Shown here: one piece after another, positions 49,406 to 61,674 of the stretch
Layout of the letters: every line of letters starts with the position of its first letter
Position numbering within the stretch: the first letter of the stretch is position 1
Assembly (NCBI RefSeq): GCF_008728515.1
Contig: NC_044977.1
Coordinates: forward strand, 7,711,501 to 7,775,500
Length of the DNA stretch: 64,000 nt
From: Papio anubis
Lineage: Eukaryota > Chordata > Mammalia > Primates > Cercopithecidae
Direction of reading: 5' to 3'
The notes under the pieces: model-generated
The model's database searches: none
Told to the model about the DNA's origin: nothing
The model's input: the letters and a program-made list of their open reading frames with translations, nothing else
Made by a program: the position numbers and the translations under genes

Positions 49406-50635
49406 TTTTTCCTTAAACTTTTAAGTCTTGGGGTACATCTACAGGGTGTGCAGTGTTGTTAGATAGGTAAAGGTATGCTATGGTGGTTTACTGCACAGAT
49501 CAACTCATCACTAGTTATTAAGCCCAGAATTCATTAGATATTTTTCTTGATGCTCTCCCTCCCGACCCCCAACAGGCCCCTTTGTGTGTTGTGGCCCCCT
49601 TGTCCATGTGTTCCCATCATTCAGCTCTCACTTATAAGTGAGAATATGCAATATGCAGTGTTTGGTTTTCTGGTCCTGCGTTAGTTTACTGAGGGTAATT
49701 GATTCCAGCTCCATCCCTGTCCCCACAAAGGACATGATCTCATTCTTTTCTATGGCGTCATGGTATTCGTGATGTGTACATATCACATTTTCTTTATCCA
49801 GTCTATCATTGATGGTCATTAGGGTTGATTCTGTGTCTTTGCTATTGTGAACAGTGCTGCAATGAACACTTGTGTGCATGTATCTTTAGAATAGAATGAC
49901 ATATTCTTTTGACTTATATTGACTTATCATTTCAATATTCATTGAATATGACTTATATTCTATGGGATTGCTGGGTCAAATAATATTTCCGGTTCCAGAT
50001 CTTTGAGCAATTGCCACGCTGTCTTACACAATGGTTGAACTGATTTCCATTCCCATCAACAGTGTAAAAGTGTTTCTATTTTTCCACAACCTCTCCAGCA
50101 TCAATTATTTCTTGACTTTTTAATAATCAGCATTCTGACTGGCATGAGATGGTATCTCATTGTGGTTTTGATATGCATTTCTCTAATCATCAGTGATGAT
50201 GAGCTTTATTTCATATGTTTGTTGGCTGCATGAATGTGTTCTTTTGAGAAGTGCCTGTTCATGTCCTTTGTCCACTTTTTAATGGTTTTTTTTTTTTTTT
50301 CTCATAAATTTGTTTAAGTACTTTGTAGACTCTGGATATTAAAGCTTTATCAGATGGATAACCTGCAAAAGTTTTCTCCCATTCTTAAGGTTTTCTGTTG
50401 ACTCCGATGATAGTTTCTTTTGCTGTGCAGAGCTCTTTAGTTTAATTAGATCTTACTTGTCAATTTTTGCTTTTGTTGCAATTGCTTTTGGAGTTTTTGT
50501 CATGAAATCTTTGTCCATGTCTATGTCCTGAATGATATTGTTAGATTTTCTTCTGTTTCTTTACAGTGTTGGGTTTTACATTTAAGTCTTTTACCCATTT
50601 TGAGTTAATTTTTTTTCTTTTTTTGTATAAAGTTG

Positions 50636-51083
50636 TACTGGTCAGGGTTCTCTAGAGAGAACTAATAGAATAGATATGTGTATATAAAGGGGAGTTTATT
50701 AAGTAGTATTAACTCACACGAACACAAGGTATCACAATAGGCCATCTGCAAGCTAAGGAGCAAGGAAGCCAGTCCAAGTCCCAAAGCTGAAGAACTTGGG
50801 GTCTGATGTTCGAGGGCAGTAAGCATCCAGAATGGGAGAAAAATGTAAGCTGGGAGGCTAAGCCAGTCTAGCCTTTTCACGTTTTTCTGTCTTCTTTATA
50901 TTTTAGCTATACTGGCAGCTGATTAGATGATGTCCACCCAGATTAAGGATGGGTCTGCCATTCTCTTCCCACTGACTCAAATGTTAATCTCCTTTAGCTA
51001 CACCCTCTCTGACACATCCAGGACCAATACTTTGCATCCTTAAATCCAATCAAGTTGACACTCAGTATTAACCATTACAAAGG
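50636..51083. mobile_element. LTR-like dispersed repeat inserted in L1
   Basis: A 448-base block starting CTGGTCAGGGTTCTCTAGAG and ending TTAACCATTACAAA. It splits the L1 segment TTTTGTATAA...GGTGTAAGGAAGG, and flanks AAAGTTGTA and AAAGGTGTA look like a short target-site duplication. I recognise it as a common primate interspersed LTR-type repeat but cannot name the family. No coding frame. Confidence 0.7.
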
Positions 51084-53475
51084 TGTAAGGAAGGGGTCCA
51101 GTTCCAGTTTTCACCATATGGCTAGCCAGTTCCCCCAGGCCATTTATTAAATAGGGAATCCTTGCCCCATTATATTTTTGTATAGGCTTGTCAAAGATCA
51201 GATGGTTGTAAGAGTGTGGTCTTATTTCTGAGTTCTCTATTTTGTTGCATTGATCTATGTGTCTCTTTTTGTACCAGTACCATACTGTTTTGGTTACTGT
51301 AGCCTGGTTGTATACTATGAAGTTGAGTAGCATGATGACTCCAGCTTTGTTCTTTTTCCTTAGGATTGTCTTGGCTATACAGGCTCTTTTTAGGTTCCAT
51401 TCACATTGTAAAATAGTTTCTTCTGTTTCTGTGAAGAATGTCAATGATAGTTTAATGGCGATAGCTTTGACTCTGAAATTACTTTGGGCACTATGACCAT
51501 TTTCATAATATTGATTCTTCCTATCCATGAGCATGGAATGTTTTTCCATTGTTTCTGTTCTCTCTTATTTCTTTGAGCAGTGGTTGGTACTTCTCCTTGA
51601 AAAGGTCCTTCACTTCCCTTGTTAGCTGTATTCCTAGGTATTTTATTCTCTTTGTAGTAATTGTGAATTGGAGCTCATTCATTATTGTGTTCTCAGCTTA
51701 CTTGTTGTTGGTGTACAGGAATACTTCTGATTTTTGCACATTGACTTTGTATCCTGAGAACTTGCTGAAGATTCTTTTCAGTTTAAGAATTGTTTGGGCT
51801 GAGACGATGGTGTTTTCTAGATATAGGATTATGTTATCTGCAAACAAAGGTAGTTGTACTTCCTCTCTTCCTATTTGAATACGTTTTGTCTATTTCTCTG
51901 TCCTGATTGCCCTGTCCAGAACTTCCAATACTATGTTGAGCAGTGGTGACAGGGGGCATCATTGACTTGCAGCAGTTTTCAAGAAGATTACTTCCATCTT
52001 TTGCTCATTTAGTATAATATTGGTTGTGGGTTTGTCATATGTGACTCTTATTATTTTGAGATATGTTCCTTCAACACCCAGTTTATTGAGAATTTTTAAC
52101 ATGAAGGGGGTTAAATGTTATCAGAGGACTTTTCTGTATCTATTGAGATAATCGTGTGGTTTTTGTCTTTATTTTTGTGTGTGTGATGAATAACACTTAT
52201 TGATTTGCATATGTTGAACCAACCTTTCATCCTGGGGATGAAGCCAACTGGATTGTGATGGATAAGCTTTTTGATGTACTGTTGGATTTGGTTTGCCAGT
52301 ATCTTACTGAGGACTTTTACATTGATGTTCATCTGGGTTATCGGCCTGAAGTTTTATTTTTTTGTTGTTGTATTTCTTCCAGGTTTTGGTATCAGGATGA
52401 TTCTGGCCTCATAAAATGAGTTAGCCGAGGGTTTCTCCTTTTCAATTGTTTGGAATAGTTTCAAAAGAAATGTACCAGCTCTTCTTTGTACATTTGGTAG
52501 AATTCAGCCGTAAATCTGTCTTGTCCTTAGCTTTTTGTTTTTAGAAATTGTTATTGGTCTATTCAGAGATTCGACTTTTTCCTGGCTCAGGCTTTGGAGG
52601 GCATATGTATCCAGAAATTTAACCATTTCTTCTAGACATTCTACTTTATTTTCATATAGGTGTTTATTGTATTCTCTGATTGTTGTTCGTGTTTCTGTGG
52701 GGTCAGTGGTGATATCCTTTTATCCTTTTTTGTTGTATCATTTGATTCTTCTTTCTTTTCTTCTTTATTAGTCTAGCTAGTGGTCTATTTATTTTTGTAA
52801 TTTTTTCAAAAAAAAGCTTCTGGGTTTATTGATTTTTTGAAGAGTTTTTCATGTATCTCCTTTTATTCTGCTCTGATCTTGGTTATTTCTTGTCTTCTAC
52901 TGGCTTTGGGATTTTTGTTTTGCTCTTGGATCTCTAGTTCTTTTAGTTGTGATGTTAGAGTGTCCACTGGAGATCTTTCTAGCTTTTTGGTGTGACCATT
53001 TAGTGCTATAAAGTTCCCTCTTAACACTGCATTAGCTGTTTCCCAGAGATTCTGGTACATTGTTCCTCTGTTCTCATTTATTTCAAAGAACTTCTTGATT
53101 TTTGCCTTAATTTCATTATTTACCTAGAAGTCATTCAGGAGCAGGTTGTTCAATTTTCTTGTAGTTTTGTGGGTTTGAGGGAGTTTCTTAATCTTGAGTT
53201 CTAATTTGATTGCACCGTGGTCCGAGAGACTGTTACGATTTCAGTTATTTTGCATTTTCTGAGGAGGGTTTTACTTCCAATTATGTGATTAATTTTAGAG
53301 TAAGTTCCATGTATTGCTGAGAAGAAAGTTTTTCTGTTGTTTTTAGGTGTAGAGTTCTGTCGATATCTTTCAGCTCCACTTGAACCAGAGGTGAGTTCAA
53401 GTCCTGAATAGCTTTTTAAATTTTCTGTCTCTATGGTCTGTCTAGTATTGACAGCATGGTGTTAGTCTTCCATTG

Positions 53476-54085
53476 TATTAGTCAGGGTTCTCTATACGGA
53501 TAGAACTAATAGAATATATGTACATATGATAGGGAGTTTATTACGAAGAATTGACTCACATGATCATAAGGTGATTCTCTATGATAGGTCGTCCTCAAGC
53601 TGAGAAACAAGGAGACTAGTCTGAGTCTGGGCCATTTGTAGTCCTGCCTGCATTGGGTTGTTATAGTTTCCCATTGACTTTACTCATAGGGCATGACAAT
53701 GCTAAGAGACACCCTATGGGATCTCCTGTATTTCATGCAAATACTTCTTTACCTCCATTGTGAAGTACCAGACTGATGTCATCTTAATAGTCTGGTCAAT
53801 CACCCCAGTCAACACTGTAACTTCCTTCTTAGCCTATTGACTCAGAGGAAGGAGGAGCCCAAAGTGGACAGGTAGCAATCTTAACTTCCATTTTAATGGG
53901 ATCGTTGTATCTTCTGGTAGCAGCATTTCTCCCTCTGGATCTAAAACCTCTAGGCTAACAGAACATAATGTTGTGGGAATATGAAGAAAAATTTTGCTAG
54001 TGGGTTACTAGGGGTGATGGTGCACTTGCACTTCAACTCCTTGATTTCTGGACCCATGAATCCTAGCTATGGGAGAACCATCACA
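53476..54085. mobile_element. Second LTR-like insertion in L1, related at one end
   Basis: Starts TGTATTAGTCAGGGTTCTCT and for about 160 bases parallels the 50636 insertion (AGGGAGTTTATTA, then AAGCTGAGAAACAAGGAGAC). It then becomes a different sequence (internal ERV-like, unassigned) until L1 resumes at ATTAGTATGTGTGAGTCTAAG. It may be an LTR plus part of an internal region. Confidence 0.65.
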
Positions 54086-54529
54086 CCCATTATTAGTATG
54101 TGTGAGTCTAAGTCTCTTTGTAGGTCTCTAAGAACTTGTTTTGTGAATCTGGGTGCTCCTGTATTGTGTGCATATATGTTTAGGATAGTTAGCTCTTCTT
54201 GTTGAATTGAACCCTTTACCATTATGTAATGCCCTTCCTTGTCTTTGTGATCTTGGTTGGTTTAAAGTCTGCATTGTCTGAAACTAGGATTGCAATATCT
54301 GCTCTTTCTGTTTTCCATTTGCTTGGTAAATTTTCCTCCATCCCTTTATTTTGAGCCTTTGCGTGTCTTTGCTTGTGAGATGGGTCTCTTAAATACAGCA
54401 CACCAAGGGTCTTGACTCTTTATCCAGCTTGCCATTCTGTTTCTTTCAATTAGGGTATTTACCCCATTTACATTTAAGGTTAATATTGTTATGTGTTAAT
54501 TTGATTGTGTCATCACAATCTGGTTGTTT

Positions 54530-55600
54530 GCAGATTTGTTATTGAAGTTGCTACATAGTGTCACTGGTCTGTGTACTTCAGTGTGTTTTTGTAGTGGTTG
54601 GTAACGGTTTTTCCTTTCCGTATTTAGTACTTCCTTCAGGAGCTCTTGCAAAGCAGGCCTGGTGGTGATTAATTCCCTCAGCATTTGTTTGTCTGAAAAG
54701 GCTCTTATTTCTCCTTCACTTATGAGTCTTAGTTTAGCTGAATATGAAATTCTGGGTTGAAAATTATTTTCTTTAAGAATATTGAATGTTGACCTCTAGG
54801 TTCTTCTGGCTTATAGGGTTTCTGCTGAGAAGTCTGCTCTTAGTCTGAGAGGCTTCTCTTTGTAGGTGACTTGGCCTTTCTCACTGGCTTCCCTTAACAT
54901 TGTTTCTTTCATTTTGACATTGGAGAATCTGACTTTTATGTGTCTTGGGGCTGATCTTCTTGTGGAGTATCATACTGGGTTTCTCTGGATTTCCTGATTT
55001 TGAATGTTGGCCTGTCTTGCTAGGTTGGGGAATTTCTCCTGGATGATATGCTGAAGTATGTTTTCCAACCTGGTTTGTTTTCCCCGTCTCTTTCAGATAC
55101 TCCAGTAAGTCATAGGTTTGGTCTTATTACATAATCCCTTATTTCTTGGAGGTTTTGTTTGTTCCTTTTTATTCTTTTTTCTTTATTCCTGCGTGTCTGT
55201 CTTATTTCAGCAAGATAGTCTTCAAGCTCTGAGATTCTTTTCTCTGCTTGGTCTCTTTGGGTATTGATATTGTGGTTGTATTGTGAAGTTCTCACATTTT
55301 GTTTTTCGTCTGCATCAGGTCATTCATGTTCCTCTGTAAACTGGTTATTCTGGTTATAAGCTTCTGTAGTGTTTTATCATGGTTCTTAATTGTTTGCACT
55401 GGGTTAGAACATGCTCCTTTAGCTCAGTGAAATTTGTTATTATCCATCTTCTGAAGCCTACTTCTTTCAACTCATCTATCTCAGACCCAGCCCAGTTATG
55501 TGCCCTTGCTGGAGAGGTCCTGCAATAATTTGGAGGGGAAAAGGCACTCTGGCTTTTTGAATTTTAAGCATTTTATGCATTGGTTGCATCTAACCTGTAT
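54530..55600 (-). pseudogene. L1 ORF1 (RNA-binding protein), broken
   Basis: ORF1p is the trimeric L1 RNA chaperone. The C-terminal domain end is readable at 54496-54684 (MLRELITTRPALQELLKEVL, NRYQPLQKH) and the coiled-coil/RRM border at 55110-55295 (EKRISELEDYLAEIRQ, then KRNKQNLQEIRDYVIRPNL). The parts between and before them are in broken frames. The start codon region near 55.5 kb is not identifiable. Confidence 0.85.
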
Positions 55601-56960
55601 GGGCTTATCTACTTTTGATCTTTGAGACTGCTGACTTTTGAATGGGATTTGTGTGGGACCTTTTGTTGGAGTTGCTTTCTCCTTTTTCTTTTACTTTTAT
55701 CAGTCAGGCCCCTCTTCCATAGGGCTGTTGAGGTTTGCTAGGCATCCACTCCAGACCCTATTCACCTGGGTCCCTTCCACACCTGGAGGTATCACCAGTA
55801 GAGTCTGCAAAATAGTAAAGATGGTAGTCTGCTCCTTTTCTTGGAGCTCCATTCCAGAGGAGCACTGACCTGATGCCAGCCTGAAAAATCCTATATGAGG
55901 TATCTGGAGACCCCTGTTGGGAGGTCTCACCCAGTCAAGAGGAATGGGATCAGGGACTTGCTTAAAGAAGCAGTCTGGTTGTCCCTCGGCATAGCAGGTG
56001 TCCTGTGCTGTGGGTAAGCCCTTGTCCAGACTGCCTGGATGCTCCAGAGCCAGCAGGCAGGAAAGACTAAGTCAGCTGAACTGCAAAGACCATGTTCGCC
56101 CCTCCCCCTAGGGGCTCCATTCCAGGGAGATCCATAAAATCCTAGCTGGAATTGCTGAAATTCTTGTAGGAACACCCCCCAACTTCCTTGAGGAGGAATA
56201 TATCAGGGTCTCACTTAAAGAAGCAGTCTGGCCATGATCTGCCACAGCCGCTGTGCTGTGCTGTGGGGAACTGCTGCCAGTCCGAACTGCCCACTCTCAG
56301 CACTAGCAAGGGAAAACAGCTTACTGGAGCCATAGTGATGGTGGCCACCCCTCTCCCGGGGGAGCTCAGTTGTCTCAGGTAATCTCCAGTCTACTGCCGC
56401 TGGCTGGCAGGGATTCCAAGCCAGTGTGTCTTAGCTTGCGAGGTTCTGTGGAAGTGGGGCCAGCTGAATGACACAGCTTGTCCCCCTAGTTTCAGCCCCC
56501 TTCCTACAGGAATGGATGAAACTCTTGCCTCACCAGAATTCAGAGTATGCAAAAACTCCTGTGTCTCAGTTCCTGACCGGGTACCGCTGACCCGAGTGGC
56601 CACTGAGAGTCTGCACAGCTGTGTGCTTGGGACCCAAGGCCCTGGTGGTGCGGGCTCAGGAGTAGATCTGCTGATCCATGGATTGCAAAGATCCGTGGGG
56701 AAAAAAGTGGTTTCCTAGGTGGGGTAGCACACTCACTCACTGCCTCCCTTGGCTGGAGGTAGGAGCTCCCCTTGCTCTGTGCCACTCCCCAGTGGGCCAT
56801 TGCTCCTCCCTGCTTTTCCTCACTCTCCACGGGTCACGTCAATCACCTCGTCATTCCCAGTGTGAGAACCTGGATGCCTCAGTTGAAGGCGCAGCATTTA
56901 CTTCCCATTTTCATTCTTCTCAATGAGAGCCACAGACTGCCGCTGCTTCTAATTGACCAC
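55600..56960 (-). promoter_or_regulatory. L1 5' UTR (internal promoter region), decayed
   Basis: GC-richer segment matching antisense primate L1 5' UTR wording: GCTTGCTTAAAGAAGCAGTC (about 55957-55976) and a second similar ACTTAAAGAAGCAGTCTGGC (56214-56233), GGAGCTCCATTCCAGAGGAG, and CAGACTGCCGCTGCTTCTAA near the end. The expected YY1-site sequence at the extreme 5' end is not seen. Spurious frames of 60-96 codons occur on both strands because of the higher GC. Confidence 0.75.
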
Positions 56961-56964
56961 CTTG

Positions 56965-58287
56965 GGCTGGGATCTTTGGTTTTCTATAGTTTGAATATGA
57001 TGTGTTTAGATGTAGATTTTCTGACATTTGTCTAATTTGGTGTTCTTTGGCCTTCTTGAATCTGAAATTTGGTGTTTCTTAGCTGTTTGGAAGATTTTTT
57101 GCCATTCTACTGCCAATATTTTTTTTTTTTTGCTGTATTTTTGTTATGCTTCTAATTGTTTAATTATCTATATGTTGTGTCATCTGAAATTGTCTGATTA
57201 TTCTTGAGTGTTCTGTCCTGTGTTATCATTTTACTTTCTTTTTCCTTGCAATTTGGGAAGTTTCTATGGACCTATTTTAAATCTCACTGATTCTTTCCTT
57301 GGTTGTGTTGAGTCTACTGATGAGCCCAATTAATACTGTTCTTTATTTCCATTATAGAATTTTGGATTTCTAGCATTTTATTTTGATAATTTCTTATAAT
57401 TTCAATGTCTTTGCTTACATTTTCAACCATTCTTCATGTTGTCTATATATTCCTTCAGTGCTCTTAACACAGTAATCATAGTTATTTTAAATTGCTTGTC
57501 TAGTAAATCAATATTTATATCACATGTCGTGTTTGAATCTTGTTATGATGTTTGGTTTGTTTCTTCAGATTGTGTGTTTTTTTTTCTTGCCTTTTAATGT
57601 TTCTTGTAATTTTTCTTTGAAAGGCAGACATGTTACGTAGGAAAAAATCAATAAAAAGTTCTTTATCATGAGTATTTGTTAATCTAGCTGTGAGTTACAT
57701 ATGGGTTTAATGTTTTTTATAGTTATAAATGTCAAAGGCTTCAAATTCTGCTAAAGTGCTTGTATCTGTATTTGCGCTTCACTTTGGCCTTCTGTAATTA
57801 CTCTTCATTAGAGAGAGTCTAGGACTTGCATCTCCTTCTCCTCTTCTAAGAATTGACTATTATTATGGTGGAACCCTGTCATGGTAGTGGTAAGGTGTGG
57901 CAGAAAGATGTTTTACAATCTTGCAATTATATGTAAGTATTTGGTAGTCTTTTGTCTTTAATCTGTGACTTGTAAACATGTTTTATTTGAAATAGCTTCC
58001 TCTTCCTTTGGTGAGAAAGAAAGATTGGGGGTGGGGTGGGAAATAGCAAGAGAGGAATGCCTTTATCTTGTGGCTCTGAGGTTAGACTTTAGTAAAGACT
58101 TTCCCTGTGATAGTAGGTCTTTGCTATGTTAAGGCTGTACATGTATTTCACAATAATTACTCTTCTCACCCTGCTAGAGATACAAGGTAATTTTTTCCAG
58201 ATCGTCACTGTCAGAACTTGATAGAGCTTCAGGTAGCAAAACCATGAAAGTATTGAATACCCTGAGACTGCAATCTAGCGGTTTGCT
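56965..58287 (-). mobile_element. Old L1M LINE, part 2
   Basis: Continues the L1M copy interrupted at 49405: GATCTTTGGTTTTCTATAG, TTGAATCTGAAATTTGGTG, AAATCTCACTGATTCTTTCC, TTTTGGATTTCTAGCATTTT and TTCTTTGAAAGGCAGACATG are antisense L1M ORF1/5' region blocks. Distal parts after about 57.9 kb are less certain. Confidence 0.72.
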
Positions 58288-58554
58288 TTTTTTTTGAGAT
58301 GGAGTCTTGTCCTGTGCCCAGGCTGGGTCCACTCAATCTGTATCCGTCTCGGGTTCAAGTAATTCTCCTGACTCGGCAGGTAGCTGGGATTACAGATGCA
58401 CAGCTCACGCCCGGCTAATTTTGCATTTTTAGTGAAGCCCGAGGGTTTCATCATGGAAATTGATCAGGCTGGTCTCGAAGTTCTGACCTCATGATCCACC
58501 GCCTTGGCCTCCCCAAAGTGCTGGGATTAAAGGCGTGAGCTGCCGCGCCTGGCC
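58288..58554 (-). mobile_element. Alu, antisense, with unusual internal changes
   Basis: T-run and GAGATGGAGTCTTG at one end, GTGAGCTGCCGCGCCTGGCC at the other, so full span is retained, but the interior has many small indels. Flanks TAGCGGTTTGCTT and CAGCAGTTTCTTA form a probable target-site duplication. Confidence 0.92.
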
Positions 58555-59556
58555 AGCAGTTTCTTACTCTCATGTTTTTCCACACTCAGCTTCCAGCAAT
58601 GTGTCTAAGTGACCATGTGTGTGTTTTTACCCGTTTATCACTCCAGTTTATCACTTCTGTTTCAGGTAAGCTCATCTGAGTCATGATTCTATGCATTCTC
58701 CTATATCTCCAGATTTCAGAGAAGTGGTTTGCTTTGCAAAGTAAGTTCTCTTGTGAGTCCAAAAAAGTATCATTACTTTTCAGTTTGTACAGGATTTTCT
58801 TGAGTTAAAGTGATGCCTTCCAAACACTTTAATGTCAATATTGAAGCCAGAAATGGTTTAACAAGATTTTTACTCACAAATATTTATAGAGTGTGGGTAT
58901 GATATTGTGATATGGCATGTGGGCATGCCACTTACAGAAACTGTTGAATGTCTCAAGAATGGAGAGACACTTTTCTATCAGTTGGGTTCTTTGAAAAACG
59001 TAGAACAGGCTTCACAGTGCTAGTTTATTAGAAAGTAACACTTGCATAGGTAAAAAGAGGAAGGAGGCCTAATTGGTTAGAAAAAGCCTTCAGAACAGAA
59101 TGCAGATACGAAACCAGTGAAAAGAAAGAGGCGGGAATGAGTTGGCCTGTAGTACCACAGATGATGAAGAATACCTGAGAACGTCTTAGTCAACTAAACA
59201 CAGTTTTACAGCAAAGATTGTCCATTAAATAAATCCCATTAAATAAACTGTCCATTAAATAAATCCATTAAATAAATGGGGAGAGAGAGACAGGTGGTAG
59301 TCCTGAGGGCTTTCAGGTAAGTTTATAGTCATAGTTCTACAGCTGAAGCAGATGCTGAAGACATTGCTTCTGGAAGCTATTGGCTAGGGTATACTTTTTC
59401 TTTGCAGCTGAACAACACACTCTTCCTTGAATGGAGGTATGAGCAAAACACTTTCATGGTTGTCACAGCTTTCTATTAGGAACATATGTGTAGATATGCC
59501 TAGAGTAAAGGTGTGTCTGGCTCCCAGTCTTTTTTTTTACCAAGCTCCCAGTCTTT
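58555..59556. other. Unique sequence with a small AT-rich tandem tract
   Basis: Nothing gene-like. CCATTAAATAAA recurs about four times at 59222-59278. The first part, to about 58.9 kb, could still be old L1 sequence. Confidence 0.5.
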
Positions 59557-59972
59557 CTACATTAGTCCGTTTTGTGTTGCTATAAATACATACTAGAGAC
59601 TGGGTAATTTGTGAAGAATAGAAACTTATTTCTCACATTCTAAAGGCCGGGAAGTCTAGATCAAGGTGCCAGCAGGTTTATTGTTTGATGAGGATTCAGT
59701 CTTGGCTTCCAGGGTGTTGCCTTAAGTGAGAGGCATCCTCCGGAGGGTAGGAACACTGCGTCCTCACACAGAGAAAGGGAGAAGGGCAAAAAGGGGCAAA
59801 CTCCTTTCATCAAGCTCTTTTATTAACCTAAACACACTTAATCCCATTCCCGAGAGCTTTAGCTTCATGACTCAATCACTTCTCAATGTTCTTACTTCCC
59901 AATACTGTTGCATTGAGACTTAAATTTCAATGTGAACTTTGGAAGGGACATACACATTAAAACCATAACACT
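59557..59972 (-). mobile_element. MaLR LTR (MST/MLT1 type), antisense
   Basis: Starts TTAGTCCGTTTTGTGTTGCT, AGACTGGGTAATTTGTGAAG, then AGTCTAGATCAAGGTGCCAG, and ends CATACACATTAAAACCATAAC, the reverse complement of a MaLR LTR. Includes a 65-codon chance frame at 59726-59923. Confidence 0.87.
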
Positions 59973-61475
59973 ATACCATTCTGATTCTATAACTATAATG
60001 ATTATGTTTCGTTAGTCAGTTTTCATGGGAAAAGGCATTAGCAAACAAAAACTAAGAATTCAAATGTGTAGCCAATAATTATCACATATATCTCACTTAT
60101 ATAGTACCATGTATTCATTTTCCTAATATACACACACTCATGATTTGTGTCTTATTTTACTAAGTTTTGCTAATAACATTAACATCATAGAAAAATGGCT
60201 ACCCATACGAATTTTTAAATGCCAGACATGTAAATACTGCATTAAGCAATTCATCTTATAATGGAAAATGTCTATGCTGACACTGTATGTTTTGCCTGAA
60301 TACATACTTGCTGCACTTCTTTATTAAGAATCTAAGACTTCTCTGTATCCTGAGTTATTATTATTGCATGTAATATCAGAGAACAGGTAAGAAACTAGAA
60401 ATGTGCATGGACTGTTTTTGATCCTTTTGTTTTAATTACATCAGGAGTATATCAAGCATCCAATAAAATATGATATTAGTTAAGAGAAAGCTATGAACAT
60501 GTAGTTTAAAAAACACTTTCTATAGTGTTTTTATGTTGAATAAATATACTGAATTTCTCCCCAATAATTTAAAAATAATTTATCCTTTCTTTTATTTTAA
60601 ATTACTTCCCTGTTTAAAATGGTAAACAGAAGTTAAAAAAATTATATTTGCCCTAACTCATTTTAGTAGAGTTCCAGTCTACTCATATCAGATTTTTTAT
60701 GTTTCAGCTCTGATAATACAACACTTGCCTTTTTAAAAGTTCTGCTTATTTTGGCATCGAAATTGTGCTTTGAGGGATTAGCATCAATAAGAATTACCAT
60801 GGAGAAGTCATTGTTTGCTTGTTTGTTTCTTGGAGCAGCCTTCTAGGGAAATGAAGAACAAAAAGTAGCTTTAAGAAACCGTTTTGATTTCTAAATAACT
60901 ATAATGCTTAATTTATAATTTATTAATGGATGTGCAAAAGAGAGACATGGTAAAATAGTCTCTCACAGTAAAAGCTTGAGCAACCTATTACGTGATAGAA
61001 GTAATCATAGTTAAAATGTTCAATGTTTTGTTATTAACTGATCAATCTACAATGAATATTATTATTCTACAAAAGCAAAAATGATGGCCCTTATCACAGT
61101 CATTTATGACAAGGACATTATCATGCAATGTCTAGACAGGTAAATTGCCATAAGGTACCTTTTCAAAATGAAAAGGAGCCTTAGACTCCACAGGACCATA
61201 ACAAGAAATGACCTCCTTCCCAGCAAAAACAGTACACTCTTCATCAGCCAACCTGATTTTTTAAAAAAATCAACATTAACGGTCCTTAATTTTTTAACCC
61301 TTTATTTATTTATTTATTTTTGAAAAGACAAAATTAAAATTTGATTTCAGAAATTTCATTCTGTTCCATTTTCAATACCTCATCCTGAACTGGTGCTATT
61401 CTGATGCCCTCTGTAAGGTTTCTTATAAGAACACCAGAAACTGAGCCTAGGGTTCACTGCAGGACCAGATCGTTC
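59973..61475. other. Unique AT-rich interval
   Basis: No recognisable element apart from a (TTTA)n run near 61303-61320. No frame worth reporting. Confidence 0.5.
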
Positions 61476-61486
61476 ACATTTCTTTT

Positions 61487-61674
61487 TTTTTATTATTTAT
61501 TTTTTATTATTATTATACTTTAAGTTCTAGGGTACATGTGCATAACGTGCAGGTTTGCTACATATGTATACTTGTGCCATGTTGCTGTGCTGCACCCATC
61601 AACTCGTCAGCACCCATCAACTCGTCATTTACATCAAGTATAACTCCCAATGCAATCCCTCCCCTCTCCCCATG
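61487..61674 (-). mobile_element. Very short 5'-truncated L1PA 3' end
   Basis: Antisense L1PA 3' UTR (TTATACTTTAAGTTCTAGGG, ACTTGTGCCATGTTGCTGTG, CAACTCGTCATTTACATC), only about 190 bases long. An 11-base target-site duplication ACATTTCTTTT lies at 61476-61486 and 61675-61685. A 17-18 base unit CAGCACCCATCAACTCGT is duplicated in tandem inside it near 61590-61626. Confidence 0.93.

Larger units (their letters stand above)
49628..54520 (-). pseudogene. L1 ORF2 (endonuclease/reverse transcriptase), broken
   Basis: Recognisable pieces in order: C-terminus at 49628-49879 (FVGTGMELESITLSKLTQDQ), thumb-proximal region at 51040-51549 (a KAIAIKLSLTFFTETE block and NHLIFDKP), reverse transcriptase fingers at 52111-52332 (SKILANQIQQYIKKLIH and GFIPRMKGWFNI), and an endonuclease-side piece near 54100-54400. 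Multiple stops and frameshifts plus two insertions destroy the frame. Confidence 0.88.
49408..56960 (-). mobile_element. Nearly full-length L1 LINE (primate L1), nested in L1M
   Basis: Going up in coordinate: poly(T) tail (49401-49411), 3' UTR, ORF2, ORF1 and a GC-richer 5' UTR to about 56960. With two LTR-type insertions removed (50636-51083 and 53476-54085) it is close to the 6.5 kb expected. Flanks TTTTTGGTTTCT and CTTTGGTTTTCT form an imperfect target-site duplication inside old L1M. Reading frames are heavily broken, so it is inactive. Confidence 0.88.

Noticed and set aside
50636..51083. Host regulatory island inside the L1
   Set aside because: The block has the sharp edges and flank duplication of a transposed element, so a dispersed LTR-type repeat is simpler.
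56188..57035. Cluster of overlapping frames on both strands at 55.6-57.0 kb
   Set aside because: They lie in the GC-richer L1 5' UTR, where chance frames are expected. No conserved motif, and both strands are equally open.
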